Positions 1 through 10,704 of a DNA stretch of 64,000 nucleotides are shown one piece after another. The position numbers were made by a program, and so were the translations under genes. This DNA is from Euwallacea fornicatus (Eukaryota > Arthropoda > Insecta > Coleoptera > Curculionidae). The notes under the pieces are model-generated. The model saw only the letters and a program-made list of their open reading frames with translations, was not told where the DNA came from and ran no database searches. Position 1 is the first letter of the stretch; each line of letters starts with the position of its first letter. Location of the stretch: positions 310,001 to 374,000 of the forward strand of contig NW_027096010.1 of NCBI RefSeq assembly GCF_040115645.1, in the 5' to 3' direction.

Positions 1-401
1 TGCATTTTGCTGAATTTCCAAGAAAAATAGTACAATATGTGCTCAAACACACAACTTTTGTGACTATTCAAATTTTGAAGCTCGATAACTTCGGCAAATG
101 AAGACCAAAATTGTTAAACAAAGTGTCAAATTAATCAGCTGGACGAGGTCTTTCGGGTGTTACAATAAATCATTATTGCATTTTGTTGAATTTCCAAGAA
201 AAATAGTACAATATGTGCTCAAACACACAACTTTTGTGACTTTTCAAAATTTAAAGCTCGATAACTTCGGCAAATGAGGACCAAATTTCTTAAACAAAGT
301 GTCAAATTAATCAGCTCGACGAGATCTTTCGGATGTCACAATAAATCATTATTGCATTTTGTTGAATTTCCAAGAAAAATAGTACAATATGTGCTCAAAC
401 A

Positions 402-414
402 CACAACTTTTGTG
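402..414. other. Short dyad CACAA-CTT-TTGTG in the conserved part of the monomer
   Basis: Five-base arms flank a three-base loop. The element lies in one of the least variable parts of the monomer, and nearly every copy keeps it. Exceptions include copies with CACAACTCTTGTG, which still keeps the outer arms, and copies reading CACCCAAC or CACATCTT. Dyads are common in satellites and may bind protein or form small hairpins; no function is shown here. Confidence 0.6.
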
Positions 415-419
415 ACTAT

Positions 420-437
420 TCAAACTTTGAAGCTCGA
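420..437. repeat. Internal subrepeat, first copy (TCAAA-N6-AGCTCGA)
   Basis: TCAAA is followed by six bases and AGCTCGA. The same arrangement recurs 58 bp downstream at 478-495 within the same monomer. A CTTCGG or CTTTCGG follows both copies at slightly different distances. 58 bp is close to one third of 176 bp, so the monomer may have grown from a shorter ancestor. I did not find a convincing third copy. Confidence 0.7.
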
Positions 438-477
438 TAACTTCGGCAAATGAGGACCAAATTTCTTAAACAAAGTG

Positions 478-495
478 TCAAATTAATCAGCTCGA
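478..495. repeat. Internal subrepeat, second copy (TCAAA-N6-AGCTCGA)
   Basis: This is the partner of 420-437 at exactly 58 bp. The six-base spacer differs (TTAATC here, CTTTGA there), but both outer boxes match at all twelve positions. It overlaps the CTCGACGAG dyad at 491-499. Both boxes occur in most monomers; the first loses match in copies whose variable stretch reads AAAATTTAAAG. Confidence 0.7.
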
Positions 496-514
496 CGAGA
501 TCTTTCGGATGTCA

Positions 515-530
515 CAATAAATCATTATTG
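515..530. other. Dyad CAATAA-ATCA-TTATTG in A-type monomers
   Basis: Six-base arms flank a four-base loop. B-type monomers differ at several bases in the same stretch yet contain a different palindrome, AATCATGATT, whose centre is shifted by two bases. The A form also contains the hexamer AATAAA on the plus strand (516-521), which resembles a polyadenylation signal. Nothing else suggests a transcript end. Confidence 0.55.
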
Positions 531-2563
531 CATTTTGTTGAATTTCCAAGAAAAATAGTACAATATGTGCTCAAACACACAACTTTTGTGACTATTCAAA
601 TTTTGAAGCTCGATAACTTCGGCAAATGAAGACCAAAATTGTTAAACAAAGTGTCAAATTAATCACCTCGACGAGATCTTTCGGATGTCACAATAAATCA
701 TTATTGCATTTTGTTGAATTTCCAAGAAAAATAGTACAATATGTGCTCAAACACACAACTTTTGTGACTTTTCAAAATTTAAAGCTCGATAACTTCGGCA
801 AATGAGGACCAAATTTCTTAAACAAAGTGTCAAATTAATCAGCTCGACGAGATCTTTCGGATGTCACAATAAATCATTATTGCATTTTGTTGAATTTCCA
901 AGAAAAATAGTACAATATGTGCTCAAACACACAACTTTTGTGACTATTCAAACTTTGAAGCTCGATAACTTCGGCAAATGAGGACCAAATTTCTTAAACA
1001 AAGTGTCAAATTAATCAGCTCTACGAGATCTTCAGGATGACACAACAAATCATTATTGCATCTTGTTGAATTTCCAAGAAAAATAGTACATTATGTGCTC
1101 AAACACACAACTTTTGTGACTATTCAAACTTTGAAGCTCGATAACTTCGGCAAATGAAGACCAAATTTGTTAAACAAAGTGTCAAATTAATCAGCTCGAC
1201 GAGATCTTCAGGATGTCGCATCAAATCATGATTGCATCTTGTTGAATTTCCAAGAAAAATAGTACATTATGTGCTCAAACACCCAACTTTTGTGACTATT
1301 CAAACTTTGAAGCTCGATAACTTCGGCAAATGAAGACCAAATTTGTTAAACAAAGTGTCAAATTAATCAGCTCGACGAGATCTTTCGGATGTCACAATAA
1401 ATCATTATTGCATTTTGTTGAATTTCCAAGAAAAATAGTACATTATGTGCTCAAACACACAACTCTTGTGACTTTTCAAACTTTGAAGCTCGATAACTTC
1501 GGCAAATGAGGACCAAATTTCTTAAACAAAGTGTCAAATTAATCAGCTCGACGAGATCTTCAGGATGTCGCATCAAATCATGATTGCATCTTGTTGAATT
1601 TCCAAGAAAAATAGTACATTATGTGCTCAAACACACAACTTTTGTGACTATTCAAACTTTGAAGCTCGATAACTTCGGCAAATGAGGACCAAATTTCTTA
1701 AACAAAGTGTCAAATTAATCAGCTCGACGAGATCTTTCGGATGTCACAATAAATCATTATTGCATTTTGTTGAATTTCCAAGAAAAATAGTACAATATGT
1801 GCTCAAACACACAACTTTTGTGACTATTCAATCTTTGAAGCTCGATAACTTCGGCAAATGAGGACCAAATTTCTTAAACAAAGTGTCAAATTAATCAGCT
1901 CGACGAGATCTTTCGGATGTCACAATAAATCATTATTGCATTTAGTTGAATTTCCAAGAAAAATAGTACAATATGTGCTCAAACACACAACTTTTGTGAC
2001 TTTTCAAAATTTAAAGCTCGATAACTTCGGCAAATGAGGACCAAATTTCTTAAACAAAGTGTCAAATTAATCAGCTCGACGAGATCTTCAGGATGTCGAA
2101 TCAAATCATGATTGCATCTTGTTGAATTTCCAAGAAACATAGTACAATATGTGCTCAAACACACAACTTTTGTGACTTTTCAAAATTTAAAGCTCGATAA
2201 CTTCGGCAAATGAGGACCAAATTTCTTAAACAAAGTGTCAAATTAATCAGCTCGACGAGATCTTTCGGATGTCACAATAAATCATTATTGCATTTTGTTG
2301 AATTTCCAAGAAAAATAGTACAATATGTGCTCAAACACACAACTTTTGTGACTATTCAAACTTTGAAGCTCGATAACTTCGGCAAATGAGGACCAAATTT
2401 CTTAAACAAAGTGTCAAATTAATCAGCTCGATGAGATCTTTCGGATGTCACAATAAATCATTATTGCATTTTGTTGAATTTCCAAGAAAAATAGTACAAT
2501 ATGTGCTCAAACACACAACTTTTGTGACTATTCAAACTTTGAAGCTCGATAACTTCGGCAAAT

Positions 2564-2576
2564 GAAGATAAATTTC
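2564..2576. other. Recurrent 1-base deletion marker (175-bp monomer)
   Basis: GAAGACCAAATTTC is replaced by GAAGATAAATTTC, one base shorter. The same change occurs at 2564, 9073, 13998, 16637, 19100, 22619, 23850, 25785, 27016, 29303, 31062, 32821, 34932, 38803, 41970, 47073, 58334 and 61498. Such an uncommon compound change (CC to T) most likely arose once and spread with larger blocks, so it is a useful tag for block copies. Confidence 0.85.
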
Positions 2577-4021
2577 TTAAACAAAGTGTCAAATTAATCA
2601 GCTCGACGAGATCTTCAGGATGTCGCATCAAATCATGATTGCATCTTGTTGAATTTCCAAGAAAAATAGTACATTATGTGCTCAAACACACAACTTTTGT
2701 GACTATTCAAACTTTGAAGCTCGATAACTTCGGCAAATGAAGACCAAATTTCTTAAACAAAGTGTCAAATTAATCAGCTCGACGAGATCTTTCGGATGTC
2801 ACAATAAATCATTATTGCATTTTGCTGAATTTCCAAGAAAAATAGTACAATATGTGCTCAAACACACAACTTTTGTGACTATTCAAATCTTGAAGCTCGA
2901 TAACTTCGGCAAATGAAGACCAAAATTGTTAAACAAAGTGTCAAATTAATCAGCTGGACGAGGTCTTTCGGGTGTTACAATAAATCATTATTGCATTTTG
3001 TTGAATTTCCAAGAAAAATAGTACAATATGTGCTCAAACACACAACTTTTGTGACTTTTCAAAATTTAAAGCTCGATAACTTCGGCAAATGAGGACCAAA
3101 TTTCTTAAACAAAGTGTCAAATTAATCAGCTCGACGAGATCTTTCGGATGTCACAATAAATCATTATTGCATTTTGTTGAATTTACAAGAAAAATAGTAC
3201 AATATGTGCTCAAACACACAACTTTTGTGACTATTCAAACTTTGAAGCTCGATAACTTCGGCAAATGAGGACCAAATTTCTTAAACAAAGTGTCAAATTA
3301 ATCAGCTCGACGAGATCTTTCGGATGTCACAATAAATCATTATTGCATTTTGTTGAATTTCCAAGAAAAATAGTACAATATGTGCTCAAACACACAACTT
3401 TTGTGACTATTCAAACTTTGAAGCTCGATAACTTCGGCAAATGAGGACCAAATTTCTTAAACAAAGTGTCAAATTAATCAGCTCGACGAGATCATTCGGA
3501 CGTCACAACAAATCATTATTATATCTTGTAGAATTTTCAAGAAAAATATTACAATATGTGCTCAAACACACAACTTTTGTGACTATTCAAACTTTGAAGC
3601 TCGATAACTTCGGCAAATGAGGACCAAATTTCTTAAACAAAGTGTCAAATTAATCAGCTCGACGAGATCTTCAGGATGTCGCATCAAATCATGATTGCAT
3701 CTTGTTGAATTTCCAAGAAAAATAGTACATTATGTGCTCAAACACACAACTTTTGTGACTATTCAAACTTTGAAGCTCGATAACTTCGGCAAATGAAGAC
3801 CAAATTTGTTAAACAAAGTGTCAAATTAATCAGCTCGACGAGATCTTCAGGATGTCGCATCAAATCATGATTGCATCTTGTTGAATTTCCAAGAAAAATA
3901 GTACAATATGTGCTCAAACACACAACTTTTATGACTATTCAAACTTTGAAGCTCGATAACTTCGGCAAATGAGGACCAAATTTCTTAAACAAAGTGTCAA
4001 ATTAATCAGCTCGACGAGATC

Positions 4022-5730
4022 TTCAGGATGTCGCATCAAATCATGATTGCATCTTGCTGAATTTCCAAGAAAAATAGTACATTATGTGCTCAAACACACA
4101 ACTTTTGTGACTTTTCAAAATTTGAAGCTCGATAACTTCGGCAAATGAAGATCAAATTTGTTAAACAAAGTGTCAAATTAATCAGCTCGACGAGATCTTT
4201 CGGATGTCACAATAAATCATTATTGCATTTTGCTGAATTTCCAAGAAAAATAGTACAATATGTGCTCAAACACACAACTTTTGTGACTATTCAAATTTTG
4301 AAGCTCGATAACTTCGGCAAATGAAGACCAAAATTGTTAAACAAAGTGTCAAATTAATCAGCTGGACGAGGTCTTTCGGGTGTTACAATAAATCATTATT
4401 GCATTTTGTTGAATTTCCAAGAAAAATAGTACAATATGTGCTCAAACACACAACTTTTGTGACTTTTCAAAATTTAAAGCTCGATAACTTCGGCAAATGA
4501 GGACCAAATTTCTTAAACAAAGTGTCAAATTAATCAGCTCGACGAGATCTTTCGGATGTCACAATAAATCATTATTGCATTTTGTTGAATTTCCAAGAAA
4601 AATAGTACAATATGTGCTCAAACACACAACTTTTGTGACTATTCAAACTTTGAAGCTCGATAACTTCGGCAAATGAGGACCAAATTTCTTAAACAAAGTG
4701 TCAAATTAATCAGCTCGACGAGATCATTCGGACGTCACAACAAATCATTATTATATCTTGTAGAATTTTCAAGAAAAATATTACATTATGTGCTCAAACA
4801 CACAACTTTTGTGACTATTCAAATTTTGAAGCTCGATAACTTCGGCAAATGAAGACCAAAATTGTTAAACAAAGTGTCAAATTAATCACCTCGACGAGAT
4901 CTTTCGGATGTCACAATAAATCATTATTGCATTTTGTTGAATTTCCAAGAAAAATAGTACAATATGTGCTCAAACACACAACTTTTGTGACTTTTCAAAA
5001 TTTAAAGCTCGATAACTTCGGCAAATGAGGACCAAATTTCTTAAACAAAGTGTCAAATTAATCAGCTCGACGAGATCTTTCGGATGTCACAATAAATCAT
5101 TATTGCATTTTGTTGAATTTCCAAGAAAAATAGTACATTATGTGCTCAAACACACAACTTTTGTGACTATTCAAACTTTGAAGCTCGATAACTTCGGCAA
5201 ATGAAGACCAAATTTGTTAAACAAAGTGTCAAATTAATCAGCTCGACGAGATCTTCAGGATGTCGCATCAAATCATGATTGCATCTTGTTGAATTTCCAA
5301 GAAAAATAGTACATTATGTGCTCAAACACCCAACTTTTGTGACTATTCAAACTTTGAAGCTCGATAACTTCGGCAAATGAAGACCAAATTTGTTAAACAA
5401 AGTGTCAAATTAATCAGCTCGACGAGATCTTCAGGATGTCGCATCAAATCATGATTGCATCTTGCTGAATTTCCAAGAAAAATAGTACATTATGTGCTCA
5501 AACACACAACTTTTGTGACTTTTCAAAATTTGAAGCTCGATAACTTCGGCAAATGAAGATCAAATTTGTTAAACAAAGTGTCAAATTAATCAGCTCGACG
5601 AGATCTTTCGGATGTCACAATAAATCATTATTGCATTTTGCTGAATTTCCAAGAAAAATAGTACAATATGTGCTCAAACACACAACTTTTGTGACTTTTC
5701 AAAATTTAAAGCTCGATAACTTCGGCAAAT
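4022..5730. repeat. Long-range block II, first copy
   Basis: The segment matches 10705-12413 at an offset of 6,683 bases (38 monomers minus five deleted bases). Shared markers include a B-type monomer with CTTGCTG, a G monomer near 4362, an N monomer at 4721 ending in ATTACATTATG, the CACCTCG variant near 4891 and CACCCAAC near 5328. One substitution seen is AAAATAGTAC near 5134 against AAATTGTAC near 11815. Compared with block I plus II of the second copy, this copy lacks one monomer at the junction. Confidence 0.8.
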
Positions 5731-6509
5731 GAAGACCAAATTTGTTAAACAAAGTGTCAAATTAATCAGCTCGACGAGATCTTCAGGATGTCGCATCAAA
5801 TCATGATTGCATCTTGTTGAATTTCCAAGAAAAATAGTACATTATGTGCTCAAACACACAACTTTTGTGACTATTCAAACTTTGAAGCTCGATAACTTCG
5901 GCAAATGAAGACCAAATTTGTTAAACAAAGTGTCAAATTAATCAGCTGGACGAGATCTTCAGGATGTCGCATCAAATCATGATTGCATCTTGTTGAATTT
6001 CCAAGAAAAATAGTACAATATGTGCTCAAACACACAACTTTTATGACTATTCAAACTTTGAAGCTCGATAACTTCGGCAAATGAGGACCAAATTTCTTAA
6101 ACAAAGTGTCAAATTAATCAGCTCGACGAGATCTTTCGGATGTCACAATAAATCATTATTGCATTTTGTTGAATTTCCAAGAAACATAGTACAATATGTG
6201 CTCAAACACACAACTTTTGTGACTTCAAAATTTGAAGCTCGATAACTTCGGCAAATGAGGACCAAATTTCTTAAACAAAGTGTCAAATTAATCAGCTCGA
6301 CGAGATCTTCAGGATGTCGCATCAAATCATGATTGCATCTTGCTGAATTTCCAAGAAAAATAGTACATTATGTGCTCAAACACACAACTTTTGTGACTTT
6401 TCAAAATTTGAAGCTCGATAACTTCGGCAAATGAAGATCAAATTTGTTAAACAAAGTGTCAAATTAATCAGCTCGACGAGATCTTTCGGATGTCACAATA
6501 AATCATTAT
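5731..6509. repeat. B-type run and a 174-bp monomer closing the first long unit
   Basis: Several B-type monomers are followed by an A-type monomer with GAAACATAG. That monomer has lost two T residues near 6222, so GTGACTTTTCAAAA becomes GTGACTTCAAAA and it is 174 bp long. The same rare short monomer recurs near 10620 and 61812. The next block starts at 6510 as a copy of position 1. Confidence 0.75.
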
Positions 6510-9500
6510 TGCATTTTGCTGAATTTCCAAGAAAAATAGTACAATATGTGCTCAAACACACAACTTTTGTGACTATTCAAATTTTGAAGCTCGATAACTT
6601 CGGCAAATGAAGACCAAAATTGTTAAACAAAGTGTCAAATTAATCAGCTGGACGAGGTCTTTCGGGTGTTACAATAAATCATTATTGCATTTTGTTGAAT
6701 TTCCAAGAAAAATAGTACAATATGTGCTCAAACACACAACTTTTGTGACTTTTCAAAATTTAAAGCTCGATAACTTCGGCAAATGAGGACCAAATTTCTT
6801 AAACAAAGTGTCAAATTAATCAGCTCGACGAGATCTTTCGGATGTCACAATAAATCATTATTGCATTTTGTTGAATTTCCAAGAAAAATAGTACAATATG
6901 TGCTCAAACACACAACTTTTGTGACTATTCAAACTTTGAAGCTCGATAACTTCGGCAAATGAGGACCAAATTTCTTAAACAAAGTGTCAAATTAATCAGC
7001 TCGACGAGATCTTTCGGATGTCACAATAAATCATTATTGCATTTTGTTGAATTTCCAAGAAAAATAGTACAATATGTGCTCAAACACACAACTTTTGTGA
7101 CTATTCAAATTTTGAAGCTCGATAACTTCGGCAAATGAAGACCAAAATTGTTAAACAAAGTGTCAAATTAATCACCTCGACGAGATCTTTCGGATGTCAT
7201 AATAAATCATTATTGCATTTTGTTGAATTTCCAAGAAAAATAGTACAATATGTGCTCAAACACACAACTTTTGTGACTTTTCAAAATTTAAAGCTCGATA
7301 ACTTCGGCAAATGAGGACCAAATTTCTTAAACAAAGTGTCAAATTAATCAGCTCGACGAGATCTTTCGGATGTCACAATAAATCATTATTGCATTTTGTT
7401 GAATTTCCAAGAAAAATAGTACAATATGTGCTCAAACACACAACTTTTGTGACTATTCAAACTTTGAAGCTCGATAACTTCGGCAAATGAGGACCAAATT
7501 TCTTAAACAAAGTGTCAAATTAATCAGCTCTACGAGATCTTCAGGATGACACAACAAATCATTATTGCATCTTGTTGAATTTCCAAGAAAAATAGTACAT
7601 TATGTGCTCAAACACACAACTTTTGTGACTATTCAAACTTTGAAGCTCGATAACTTCGGCAAATGAAGACCAAATTTGTTAAACAAAGTGTCAAATTAAT
7701 CAGCTCGACGAGATCTTCAGGATGTCGCATCAAATCATGATTGCATCTTGTTGAATTTCCAAGAAAAATAGTACATTATGTGCTCAAACACCCAACTTTT
7801 GTGACTATTCAAACTTTGAAGCTCGATAACTTCGGCAAATGAAGACCAAATTTGTTAAACAAAGTGTCAAATTAATCAGCTCGACGAGATCTTTCGGATG
7901 TCACAATAAATCATTATTGCATTTTGTTGAATTTCCAAGAAAAATAGTACATTATGTGCTCAAACACACAACTCTTGTGACTTTTCAAACTTTGAAGCTC
8001 GATAACTTCGGCAAATGAGGACCAAATTTCTTAAACAAAGTGTCAAATTAATCAGCTCGACGAGATCTTCAGGATGTCGCATCAAATCATGATTGCATCT
8101 TGTTGAATTTCCAAGAAAAATAGTACATTATGTGCTCAAACACACAACTTTTGTGACTATTCAAACTTTGAAGCTCGATAACTTCGGCAAATGAGGACCA
8201 AATTTCTTAAACAAAGTGTCAAATTAATCAGCTCGACGAGATCTTTCGGATGTCACAATAAATCATTATTGCATTTTGTTGAATTTCCAAGAAAAATAGT
8301 ACAATATGTGCTCAAACACACAACTTTTGTGACTATTCAATCTTTGAAGCTCGATAACTTCGGCAAATGAGGACCAAATTTCTTAAACAAAGTGTCAAAT
8401 TAATCAGCTCGACGAGATCTTTCGGATGTCACAATAAATCATTATTGCATTTAGTTGAATTTCCAAGAAAAATAGTACAATATGTGCTCAAACACACAAC
8501 TTTTGTGACTTTTCAAAATTTAAAGCTCGATAACTTCGGCAAATGAGGACCAAATTTCTTAAACAAAGTGTCAAATTAATCAGCTCGACGAGATCTTCAG
8601 GATGTCGAATCAAATCATGATTGCATCTTGTTGAATTTCCAAGAAACATAGTACAATATGTGCTCAAACACACAACTTTTGTGACTTTTCAAAATTTAAA
8701 GCTCGATAACTTCGGCAAATGAGGACCAAATTTCTTAAACAAAGTGTCAAATTAATCAGCTCGACGAGATCTTTCGGATGTCACAATAAATCATTATTGC
8801 ATTTTGTTGAATTTCCAAGAAAAATAGTACAATATGTGCTCAAACACACAACTTTTGTGACTATTCAAACTTTGAAGCTCGATAACTTCGGCAAATGAGG
8901 ACCAAATTTCTTAAACAAAGTGTCAAATTAATCAGCTCGATGAGATCTTTCGGATGTCACAATAAATCATTATTGCATTTTGTTGAATTTCCAAGAAAAA
9001 TAGTACAATATGTGCTCAAACACACAACTTTTGTGACTATTCAAACTTTGAAGCTCGATAACTTCGGCAAATGAAGATAAATTTCTTAAACAAAGTGTCA
9101 AATTAATCAGCTCGACGAGATCTTCAGGATGTCGCATCAAATCATGATTGCATCTTGTTGAATTTCCAAGAAAAATAGTACATTATGTGCTCAAACACAC
9201 AACTTTTGTGACTATTCAAACTTTGAAGCTCGATAACTTCGGCAAATGAAGACCAAATTTCTTAAACAAAGTGTCAAATTAATCAGCTCGACGAGATCTT
9301 TCGGATGTCACAATAAATCATTATTGCATTTTGCTGAATTTCCAAGAAAAATAGTACAATATGTGCTCAAACACACAACTTTTGTGACTATTCAAATCTT
9401 GAAGCTCGATAACTTCGGCAAATGAAGACCAAAATTGTTAAACAAAGTGTCAAATTAATCAGCTGGACGAGGTCTTTCGGGTGTTACAATAAATCATTAT

Positions 9501-10530
9501 TGCATTTTGTTGAATTTCCAAGAAAAATAGTACAATATGTGCTCAAACACACAACTTTTGTGACTTTTCAAAATTTAAAGCTCGATAACTTCGGCAAATG
9601 AGGACCAAATTTCTTAAACAAAGTGTCAAATTAATCAGCTCGACGAGATCTTTCGGATGTCACAATAAATCATTATTGCATTTTGTTGAATTTACAAGAA
9701 AAATAGTACAATATGTGCTCAAACACACAACTTTTGTGACTATTCAAACTTTGAAGCTCGATAACTTCGGCAAATGAGGACCAAATTTCTTAAACAAAGT
9801 GTCAAATTAATCAGCTCGACGAGATCTTTCGGATGTCACAATAAATCATTATTGCATTTTGTTGAATTTCCAAGAAAAATAGTACAATATGTGCTCAAAC
9901 ACACAACTTTTGTGACTATTCAAACTTTGAAGCTCGATAACTTCGGCAAATGAGGACCAAATTTCTTAAACAAAGTGTCAAATTAATCAGCTCGACGAGA
10001 TCATTCGGACGTCACAACAAATCATTATTATATCTTGTAGAATTTTCAAGAAAAATATTACAATATGTGCTCAAACACACAACTTTTGTGACTATTCAAA
10101 CTTTGAAGCTCGATAACTTCGGCAAATGAGGACCAAATTTCTTAAACAAAGTGTCAAATTAATCAGCTCGACGAGATCTTCAGGATGTCGCATCAAATCA
10201 TGATTGCATCTTGTTGAATTTCCAAGAAAAATAGTACATTATGTGCTCAAACACACAACTTTTGTGACTATTCAAACTTTGAAGCTCGATAACTTCGGCA
10301 AATGAAGACCAAATTTGTTAAACAAAGTGTCAAATTAATCAGCTCGACGAGATCTTCAGGATGTCGCATCAAATCATGATTGCATCTTGTTGAATTTCCA
10401 AGAAAAATAGTACAATATGTGCTCAAACACACAACTTTTATGACTATTCAAACTTTGAAGCTCGATAACTTCGGCAAATGAGGACCAAATTTCTTAAACA
10501 AAGTGTCAAATTAATCAGCTCGACGAGATC
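6510..10530. repeat. Long-range block I, second copy
   Basis: This is the copy of 1-4021, with the same marker order and the same 175-bp monomer (now at 9073). The variant markers I compared agree except for isolated substitutions such as CATAATAA near 7198. Part of this copy, 7312-8759, recurs again at 12413-13860 at an offset of 5,101 bases (29 monomers minus three). Confidence 0.85.
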
Positions 10531-10704
10531 TTTCGGATGTCACAATAAATCATTATTGCATTTTGTTGAATTTCCAAGAAACATAGTACAATATGTGCTC
10601 AAACACACAACTATTGTGACTTCAAAATTTGAAGCTCGATAACTTCGGCAAATGAGGACCAAATTTCTTAAACAAAGTGTCAAATTAATCAGCTCGACGA
10701 GATC
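10531..10704. repeat. Single extra 174-bp monomer between blocks I and II
   Basis: Relative to the first copy, the second copy holds exactly one additional monomer here. It carries GAAACATAG and the two-base T deletion near 10620, and also reads CAACTATTGTG instead of CAACTTTTGTG. It matches the monomer at about 6134-6307, from which it may derive by exchange. Gain of exactly one phase-preserving monomer fits unequal crossing-over or conversion. Confidence 0.7.

Larger units (their letters stand above)
393..568. repeat. Reference monomer (A type, commonest form)
   Basis: This copy matches the form I judge most common and serves as a coordinate key. Landmarks are a CACAA/TTGTG dyad at 402-414, the first TCAAA-N6-AGCTCGA box at 420-437, a conserved stretch at about 431-453, a second TCAAA-N6-AGCTCGA box at 478-495, a CTCGACGAG dyad at 491-499, a BglII site at 498-503, and a CAATAA/TTATTG dyad at 515-530. 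Three stretches vary among copies: about 416-430, 454-468 and 494-545. Type A reads GATCTTTCGG then CACAATAAATCATTATTGC. Type B reads GATCTTCAGG then GTCGCATCAAATCATGATTG. Type C has CTCTACGAG then GGATGACACAACAAATC. Type N has AGATCATTCGGACGTC. Type G has GCTGGACGAGGTC. Confidence 0.93.
1..4021. repeat. Long-range block I, first copy
   Basis: This segment recurs at 6510-10530 with an offset of 6,509 bases, which is 37 monomers minus three deleted bases. Matching markers are the G monomer near 141, the CACCTCG variant near 665, the C monomer near 1021, CACCCAAC near 1282, the CAATCTTTG variant near 1829, the GCATTTAGTTG variant near 1939, a 175-bp monomer at 2564, TTTACAAG near 3182 and the N monomer at 3489. 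A difference I saw is CACAATAA here against CATAATAA near 7198. The match ends where this copy passes to a B-type monomer and the other copy to an A-type monomer. Confidence 0.85.

Noticed and set aside
1979..2164. Minus-strand open frame of 61 codons, recurring at about twenty positions (for example 8488, 13589, 18691, 34523, 49127, 61089)
   Set aside because: It spans a little more than one monomer and recurs only because the same monomer pair (GCATTTAGTTG then GTCGAATC with GAAACATAG) is copied. It would start at GTG, has no plausible domain, and 176 is not a multiple of 3, so the frame shifts in each monomer. Variants elsewhere show no preference for silent changes.
6143..6325. Minus-strand open frame of 60 codons, also at 10540-10722 and 61733-61915
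   Set aside because: It is open only because the 2-base T deletion joins two frames of adjacent monomers. It marks the 174-bp monomer, not a gene.
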